From Paracoccaceae bacterium (GTDB taxonomy: Bacteria; Pseudomonadota; Alphaproteobacteria; Rhodobacterales; Rhodobacteraceae), in assembly GCA_016765235.1 (NCBI GenBank), contig JAESQH010000157.1, positions 1,696 to 13,662 of the forward strand: a stretch of DNA of 11,967 nt, written 5' to 3'. Position numbers and translations under genes: made by a program. Below, in pieces: positions 7,318-11,967 of this stretch. The notes under the pieces were generated by a model. That model saw only the letters and a list, made by a program, of their open reading frames with translations, was not told the DNA's origin and did no database searches. How positions within the stretch are numbered: the first letter of the stretch is position 1; each line of letters begins with the position of its first letter.

Positions 7318-7968
7318 TTGGTACTGAAAGTTTTAGGTGCCGGATTTGGACGAACGGGCACCCATTCACTTAAAATCGCGCTCGAGCAATTGGGGTATGG
7401 CCCATGCCATCATATGTACGAGGTCCGTCAGCGACCGGAGCAGGTTGAGTGGTGGCTTTCAGCTGCTCGGGGCGAAACATTGAACTGGGATAAGGTTTTT
7501 GAGGGTTTTGTTTCTCAAGTGGACTGGCCAGCGTCATATTTTTGGAAAGAGTTGAGCACTTACTATCCCGAGGCAAAGGTAATCCTAACTGATCGCGATC
7601 CTGAGTCCTGGTATAAAAGCATTAGCCGCACAATACTCCCAGCTTCCGAAATTGGGCGCTACGAAGACCCCGATCCAACCAACAGAAAAGCGTCGGAGAT
7701 GATATACCAGATTGCGCTGAAAAACATCTTCGAGGGTCGTCTTGGAGAAAAAGACTTCGCGATCGCCACAATGCAGGCACATCGCGAAGAGGTAATTGAC
7801 ACAATTTCCCCCGAGCGCCTCCTCGTATTCGATATAGCCGAGGGCTGGGAACCGCTCTGTGCTTTCCTGAATGTCGAGTGTCCTACGGAGCCTTTCCCCC
7901 AGACTAATTCGGCCAAAGAATTTCGAGCGCGCAAACCTTATCTAGCAAACCGAAGTGGTGGCAGTTGA
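7318..7968 (+). CDS. Sulfotransferase-like P-loop protein (Sulfotransfer_4 type)
   Basis: This 216-aa cytoplasmic protein opens with the PAPS-binding loop GAGFGRTGTHS (7-17) close to the N-terminus, then SLKIALEQLGYGPCHHMYEV. It carries a second nucleotide-contact segment, LTDRDPESWYKS (90-101), with the Arg and Ser that normally bind the 3'-phosphate. Length and motifs fit the short sulfotransferase family that is very common in Rhodobacterales and mostly uncharacterised. The acceptor cannot be predicted. TTG 7318 is preferred as start: GGAGG at 7307-7311 sits six bases before it, and the resulting N-terminus (M-VLKVLGAGFGRTG) is the family norm. ATG 7300 in the same frame would place that ribosome binding site inside the gene and add six unusual residues (alternative range 7300-7968, 222 aa). 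The gene follows the beta-barrel terminator, so it is probably transcribed on its own. Confidence 0.85.
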   Translation: MVLKVLGAGFGRTGTHSLKIALEQLGYGPCHHMYEVRQRPEQVEWWLSAARGETLNWDKVFEGFVSQVDWPASYFWKELSTYYPEAKVILTDRDPESWYKSISRTILPASEIGRYEDPDPTNRKASEMIYQIALKNIFEGRLGEKDFAIATMQAHREEVIDTISPERLLVFDIAEGWEPLCAFLNVECPTEPFPQTNSAKEFRARKPYLANRSGGS

Positions 7969-8341
7969 GGTCTTAGAACGTGGATGGAAATCTATCCGAA
8001 GAATAGGGGCTGGTTCCCTCCCGTTGAATGCTTTGTTTGAAATATCCGCACAAGTGAATCTATCCCACTTCAATAGCCTGCGTATCTAAAGTTCCTGTGG
8101 TTTCAAGCCGCGCACAGTATACGTCTACAAACGGAACTCACACTCTATACAACGCCAACGCGCGGGCTCTTCAATCCCTTGCGGCAACGGCAACCTTTAG
8201 CTTTGTGTTTTCGAATAAATTGATGGTGTGCCAAGTTTGTGCCTTTGTTATAAGGTAATAGCTCTATTTATTCGGTTTTATTCGGGGCAACTTGCGACAG
8301 CACCCATATAACCTTCTGATTATATTAACTTTAATTTCTTA
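7969..8341. other. Gene-free stretch left of the tRNA-like element
   Basis: No frame here looks like protein, and no ribosome binding site and start pair stands out. An 8-bp direct repeat (TTATTCGG, twice between about 8268 and 8287) and a GCACCC at 8300-8305, resembling the 5' end of tRNA-Arg, are the only items noted. Confidence 0.4.
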
Positions 8342-8395
8342 GCACCGCCTCTCCGAAGGCAGAGGTCGCGCGTTCGAATCGCGCCGGGTGCACCA
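8342..8395 (+). other. tRNA-Arg(CCG) 3' part with CCA: att-like site or D-arm-deleted tRNA
   Basis: From the anticodon loop CTCCGAA (8351-8357, anticodon CCG) through the 3' anticodon strand GGCAG, the variable loop, a perfect T arm (GCGCG, TTCGAAT, CGCGC) and the acceptor 3' strand CGGGTGC plus ACCA, the sequence is that of a bacterial tRNA-Arg(CCG). The D arm and the normal 5' half are missing. A GCACC at 8342-8346 can pair with GGTGC (8387-8391), and CCTCT (8348-8352) pairs with AGAGG (8361-8365), so the piece can fold as a compact three-stem tRNA-like RNA. A 3' tRNA duplicate of this kind is the classic scar of integration by a tyrosine-recombinase element; in this orientation the element would lie to the left. 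The alternative is a tRNA gene that lost its D-arm region by internal deletion. No integrase is visible in the window. Confidence 0.72.
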
Positions 8396-8663
8396 ATGTA
8401 ATCAGCAGTTTAGCCAATTATGTTCGTATATGAATAATTGCGAGTTCACCACCAGTTCGGCAAGCATTAGCAAGTTTATAATTTGCGAACGCTTTAAAAG
8501 TTCGAAACGGCACCCAGAATCGCAACCAGAATGTCGCAGTCCATTTTTTAACCCCGCGACGAAGATCAACCCAGCAGTATAAAACGTAACACCGAGTGTC
8601 TGACTGGTACTTTAGTGTTTCGTTTTGAGAATACTACGCTGATGCTACAATCGGCGCATGTAA

Positions 8664-8704
8664 GCCCGTAGTGCGCAGAGTGTTCGAATGCGCTGAGTGC
8701 GGGC
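8664..8704. repeat. Imperfect palindrome / hairpin
   Basis: Two nested arm pairs, GCCCG (8664-8668) with CGGGC (8700-8704) and GCGCA (8673-8677) with TGCGC (8689-8693), enclose a loop containing GTTCGAA. The internal bulges are four and six bases. There is no T run, so it is not an ordinary terminator. Its GC-rich arms stand out from the AT-rich surroundings. Confidence 0.35.
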
Positions 8705-9076
8705 CATCGCGGTAAATCGTAAATCCACCATACAAATTGGTCATTCACTCAAAAAAGTAGTGCTGAGGGGATCAATATTTTATAAAATTAGACAAGCGGT
8801 TAAACCGAGTAGATCCACCTACGCCATCAGCGAAAAAATGTCGCAACTTTAAGTTGGTAATTAGTGGACAGTCTCGATTATTGGAATGGAAGTTCCCATA
8901 TCATGTGTCCGACGCAATGCCGATTGCCAGCTTCACAACCCAGTTAACGACGATGCTGGTGAGATTTAATTCGTACGATCACAGAGTCATTGCGGCGCTT
9001 CAAACACTATTAAATATTCAAAGAACCAAATTGTGATACAGCTATTTGTATTGTCGTAACATCTTCTATTGGAGCC

Positions 9077-9304
9077 TCACTGCATCAATCTTGTCGGCGG
9101 ATGGAAGACTATCGTGGTTTGCAAAATTCGACTTGTTTTGTTTGATTTTCGACTTTTGTCCACTGTACATTGCTGTCTGTATTCGAGATGAGCTATTAAA
9201 CTTGCATCCCGCAATAATTCCGCAGTTCTCAGAAATTTTTTGCCCTCGGCGGTAGAAACAAGTTTTTCTATCGCATCGATAATCGGGCAATTGATATTTG
9301 TCAT
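9077..9304 (-). CDS. Possible small protein of unknown function
   Basis: This 75-aa frame starts at ATG 9304, with GAGGG four bases upstream in the mRNA sense. The first 45 residues look protein-like and helical (IIDAIEKLVSTAEGKKFL, then RTAELLRDASLIAHLEYRQQ). The second half is Ser/Lys/Thr-rich with no clear structure, so the original gene may have been longer, shorter or frameshifted. No family is recognised. It stands alone in a gene-poor region, and an overlapping frame of similar length (start 9290) shows that chance openness is high here. Confidence 0.3.
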   Translation of the reverse strand: MTNINCPIIDAIEKLVSTAEGKKFLRTAELLRDASLIAHLEYRQQCTVDKSRKSNKTSRILQTTIVFHPPTRLMQ

Positions 9305-9542
9305 AAATCCCTCATTGTTTACCGCCCCGAACGCAGCATAGGCGAGAAATCCTTGCTTTTAAGTTAATGCAATGCGCCCGACTGCCTATATAATTCATCC
9401 TTCAACTATTTTGCGTTTCCCTGGTAAGCAGATTTATATTGCAACTTCATACACCCCTAGGCCCGTAGTAACGCAAATTGCAGCTGACTGGTCAGGCAAA
9501 TAGCTATCAATTTCCAGCTTTCGTTAACCATAGTATTAGTAA

Positions 9543-9570
9543 TTGAGCGCTCTTTACCTGTCATTAATAT
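9543..9570 (+). promoter_or_regulatory. Candidate promoter for the secreted glycosidase-like gene
   Basis: TTGAGC (9543-9548) and TAATAT (9565-9570) with a 16-bp spacer lie about 80 bp before ATG 9649. They are the best hexamer pair seen in this interval, in AT-rich DNA where chance matches are common. Confidence 0.25.
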
Positions 9571-9648
9571 CAATATCATCTTCTTTTGGGATCACTTTTA
9601 ATTTGTACCGTAGCAATATGAACATTTTTTAAAAAGGGGATCCAAATT

Positions 9649-11592
9649 ATGGGTGTTGTAGTAGTCGAAGCCAAACCATTGATCACGAACACAATCACGA
9701 ACGCCCATTTCGGTGGAAACTTTCTTTTTAATCGAAATTTTTTCGGCGAGGGCGTAAGTGCTGACGGGGGGTACGATGAAGTTGCGCAACTTCTCGGCAT
9801 TACACATTTACGCTACCCAGGTGGAGGAATGTCCGAAACGCAGTTCAGTTTGCAGAACCCAGAGAATAACTATCAAGACACTAATTTAATTGTTGGCGGA
9901 ATTCCTTTTACCAATACCAAAAGTTTTGATCTTACCCCGATGAGTGAATTCTTAGCTTATGCACAAACTATAAATGGACAAGTATCGTTGGTGTTGCCGA
10001 CGATGCAATACAAGGATGCACTCCTCAATGGTATTCCCGCTGATCTTCAAGCTGCCAAATCAGAAATTCAGTCTTTTGTTAGAGACGTTCTTTCGGGGAG
10101 CTATGGCGAAACTATTGAGGTTTTCGAATTGGGGAACGAATACTATGGTAAGAATCTGCAATTATCACACGGTGAATATGGCAAAATAGCAAATACAATG
10201 GCGATATGGGTTCAAGAGGCTATTGATACATCGGGAAGCGGATATGACCCGATGATTGCTATTCAGTCCGGCCAGAGGTTTAACAATGCAAATCAATCAA
10301 TAATATCTGAATTTTCGAGTGATGGGCTATCTGCAATTGATGCTGTGATCGCTCATACTTATCAGATGTCACCTTGGAGTGATAGCAATACCGCTGGTAA
10401 GGCTTCGTTGATAGACGACTGGAATGCAGCAAAAGGTGAGGGAGCCAATTTGAAATGGATTGTTTCAGAATGGAACGTATCTCCAAATGCCGCAGACGGC
10501 TTACTTCAGGGGGCTGGTATTTTGGAAATGTTCAATGAACTTGTACGGAATGGTATGGATTTAGGACATATATGGCCAGTATTTCAAAATACTGAAACAG
10601 AACTCGCTGGAGACGTTGTGTTGGGAGAAGAAACTAATCTTCTAGTGTCAGGAGAAGTTTTTCGCCAATTGTCCGAATCTACAATTGGATTGCAAACAGT
10701 TGGCACAAATACGAAGTTTGACGTCGATTCAGACGGAATTATCGACGTAACTGTGCATTTTTATTTGAGCCCGAATAATGACGAACTTGTGGCATTTGTA
10801 TCTTCATTGGATGCTGGCAATCTAGAGTTTGAGCTAGATTTGTCGTCGTTCGGCAACATTGCGACAAATTACGATCACTTGTGGGGGACAAAAATTGGTG
10901 TTTTAGACGGCCAGGATCCGTTGAGTCCAGAATCGCTTCCCAAAGTAATGACGTTGACTTCAGAAGTTATTGAGGGAGGAATAACTAATGATGGTATAGT
11001 TTCGATAAACTTGGAACCTTATCAAATTAGTAGATTAGTATTTTCAATAGGCAAAGGTGTTTCGATCAAGGGACATGATCAAACAGAGCAGGACGATATA
11101 CTGTACGGAAGCAGTTATAATGATGTCCTAAATGGGTTTGGTGGTGCTGATATCCTAAAGGCGGGTCGGGGCGAGGACCAACTATTTGGAGGCGCAGGGA
11201 AGGACGTTTTGCACGGGCGTGGAGGGGATGACCTACTGTTAGGAGGTGAAGATAAGGACCGCTTATTAGGCGGTTCGGGCAATGATAGGCTCTTTGGGCA
11301 GGGGGGAAATGATATCCTTCGCGGAGGCGCCGGAAATGATTGGTTGGAAGGCGGTGGCGGTGCGGACGTTTTCATTTTCCGTGACAATTGGGGACAAGAT
11401 GAAGTCACGGATTTCCAAGACGGAATTGACTCAATTATTTTTCAACAACTCAATTTGGTAGATGCTGACGACGCGATTAATCATGCGACCCAACTTGGAC
11501 GCGATGTTGTTTTTGCTTTCGAAGGGGGCGAGAGCTTGACTATTAACGACATAACGGTCGCTGATATTTACGACGACATATTTATTTTTTAG
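9649..11592 (+). CDS. RTX-repeat, type I secreted glycoside hydrolase-like protein
   Basis: This 647-aa protein has no N-terminal signal peptide. Residues about 10-345 look like a clan GH-A (beta/alpha)8 glycosidase of the GH39/GH51/GH79 sort. The features are FGGNFLFNR near the start, LRYPGGG (54-60), FELGNEYYG (159-167) with E164 as probable acid/base, AHTY (235-238) and WIVSEWN (270-276) with E274 as probable nucleophile. A beta-sandwich-like stretch follows (about 350-468), and then about ten RTX nonapeptides of the GGxGxDxLx type (about 485-575) that bind calcium after export. The C-terminus (DEVTDFQDGIDSIIF, then a tail ending DDIFIF) fits a type I secretion signal. The probable role is secreted polysaccharide or glycoside cleavage; the substrate and GH family are not assignable by eye. 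ATG 9649 has AAGGGGA eight bases upstream. No ABC exporter or membrane-fusion gene is in the window, so export must rely on genes elsewhere. Confidence 0.85.
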   Translation: MGVVVVEAKPLITNTITNAHFGGNFLFNRNFFGEGVSADGGYDEVAQLLGITHLRYPGGGMSETQFSLQNPENNYQDTNLIVGGIPFTNTKSFDLTPMSEFLAYAQTINGQVSLVLPTMQYKDALLNGIPADLQAAKSEIQSFVRDVLSGSYGETIEVFELGNEYYGKNLQLSHGEYGKIANTMAIWVQEAIDTSGSGYDPMIAIQSGQRFNNANQSIISEFSSDGLSAIDAVIAHTYQMSPWSDSNTAGKASLIDDWNAAKGEGANLKWIVSEWNVSPNAADGLLQGAGILEMFNELVRNGMDLGHIWPVFQNTETELAGDVVLGEETNLLVSGEVFRQLSESTIGLQTVGTNTKFDVDSDGIIDVTVHFYLSPNNDELVAFVSSLDAGNLEFELDLSSFGNIATNYDHLWGTKIGVLDGQDPLSPESLPKVMTLTSEVIEGGITNDGIVSINLEPYQISRLVFSIGKGVSIKGHDQTEQDDILYGSSYNDVLNGFGGADILKAGRGEDQLFGGAGKDVLHGRGGDDLLLGGEDKDRLLGGSGNDRLFGQGGNDILRGGAGNDWLEGGGGADVFIFRDNWGQDEVTDFQDGIDSIIFQQLNLVDADDAINHATQLGRDVVFAFEGGESLTINDITVADIYDDIFIF

Positions 11593-11614
11593 TTTTGTAT
11601 ATCAAAGCGAAGTT

Positions 11615-11650
11615 TTGGAGGCACATTCGGCTCGCACTCCAATTATTTTG
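11615..11650 (+). terminator. Weak candidate terminator after the glycosidase-like gene
   Basis: TTGGAG (11615-11620) can pair with CTCCAA (11637-11642) across a 16-base loop, followed by a T-rich TTATTTTG. The stem is short and the loop long, so it is a doubtful terminator. The rest of 11593-11760 is AT-rich with no other element recognised. Confidence 0.25.
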
Positions 11651-11760
11651 TAATAATGCCCACAGTATTTTTTGGGTAGTCTCGACATATTTAATTAATA
11701 TTTAACCGAATGTAGCTAGAAATAGATGAAATTGAGTATCCAGAACTAGGAGTTATCAAG

Positions 11761-11967
11761 ATGAGAACACTATCCCAACAAGCAGAGCTAATTCGGCACG
11801 CCGCAAATATTATTAAAAACCAAGCAAGCGAATTGCGCGACGCATTCGCATTGCCCGACGGATCGTATCATTCCAAAGACCAAGATATTGAAGCTGAAAT
11901 AATGGATATGTATAATACGGCTACCAACCTCAAATTCCTATTGAACGATATTGTATTATCCCAGTAA
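11761..11967 (+). CDS. Small helical protein of unknown function
   Basis: A complete 68-aa frame starts at ATG 11761, with AGGAG (11748-11752) eight bases upstream, and ends in TAA at the last base of the window. The sequence is soluble, charged and almost entirely helix-prone: a first helix around RTLSQQAELIRHAANIIKNQ, a turn with Pro-Asp-Gly (about 32-34), and a second helix around QDIEAEIMDMYNTATNLKFL. It has no membrane segment, Cys pair or known DNA-binding motif, and no family was recognised. The good ribosome binding site supports a real gene. Its position after the secreted glycosidase-like gene, with 168 bp between, does not show a shared function. Confidence 0.65.
   Translation: MRTLSQQAELIRHAANIIKNQASELRDAFALPDGSYHSKDQDIEAEIMDMYNTATNLKFLLNDIVLSQ

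Larger units (their letters stand above)
8396..9542. other. Gene-poor region right of the tRNA-like element
   Basis: Over 1.1 kb of AT-rich sequence with only one weak candidate small gene (9077-9304, minus) and one hairpin (8664-8704). Open frames in it lack plausible starts or protein-like composition. No further tRNA gene, integrase or insertion-sequence gene was recognised. It may be decayed DNA next to an integration point. Confidence 0.4.

Noticed and set aside
8300..8395. A complete 76-nt tRNA gene beginning at GCACCC 8300.
   Set aside because: The distance to CCA is 96 nt and the interval lacks a D arm and a matching 5' anticodon strand; only the 3' part is tRNA.
8388..8582. 64-codon frame starting in the tRNA-like CCA end.
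   Set aside because: It starts inside the tRNA-like element on a GTG, has no ribosome binding site and no protein-like composition.
8854..9036. 60-codon plus-strand frame in the gene-poor region.
   Set aside because: Non-ATG start without a ribosome binding site, no recognisable domain, and flanked by equally open random frames.
11115..11408. Pro/Ser-rich minus-strand frame of 97 codons.
   Set aside because: It is the antisense shadow of the Gly/Asp-rich RTX repeats.
1..11967. CRISPR array or toxin-antitoxin/defence island.
   Set aside because: No evenly spaced direct repeats, nuclease or defence-type ATPase motifs were seen on either strand.

Overview
The window looks like an accessory region of an alphaproteobacterial chromosome, most likely Rhodobacterales/Roseobacter. 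The clues are a protein with RTX (GGxGxD) repeats and no signal peptide, a short P-loop sulfotransferase-like protein of a type common in that order, a SpxA/ArsC-like remnant, and a tRNA-Arg(CCG)-like fragment of alphaproteobacterial type. No species can be assigned from the sequence alone.

Layout. Positions 143-471 hold an ArsC/Spx-family reductase gene broken by a frameshift, in a stretch that is visibly GC-richer than what follows. Positions 790-6266 (minus strand) hold the main system. Three paralogous adenylate-forming (ANL superfamily) enzymes of 497, 501 and 483 aa lie head to tail with 4-bp and 8-bp overlaps. They are followed, after a 224-bp gap containing nested inverted repeats, by a single-domain 3-dehydroshikimate dehydratase. 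Divergent from it is an outer-membrane beta-barrel gene (6550-7167, plus) that ends in a strong intrinsic terminator. The shared upstream region carries a 12-bp motif in inverted orientation, one copy facing each transcription unit. A sulfotransferase-like gene follows; it probably starts at TTG 7318.

Positions 7969-9648 are almost free of genes. They contain a 54-nt piece (8342-8395) that matches the 3' part of tRNA-Arg(CCG), CCA included, and can fold as a tRNA-like structure without a D arm. It is either an integration-site scar or an internally deleted tRNA gene. To the right is a 647-aa type I secretion substrate with a clan GH-A-like glycosidase domain and about ten RTX nonapeptides (9649-11592), then a 68-aa helical protein of unknown function that ends at the window edge.

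How the genes may work together. The dehydratase would make protocatechuate (3,4-dihydroxybenzoate) from 3-dehydroshikimate, and the three ligase-like proteins are natural candidates for activating or handling it or a derived acid. All three ligase-like proteins keep the ATP-binding motifs but lack the A10 lysine that normally drives adenylation (Arg, Val and Ala in its place). No carrier protein, condensing enzyme or transporter is visible. This may therefore be a catecholate-type or conjugate pathway with unusual chemistry, or a partly decayed or repurposed set. The product is unknown.
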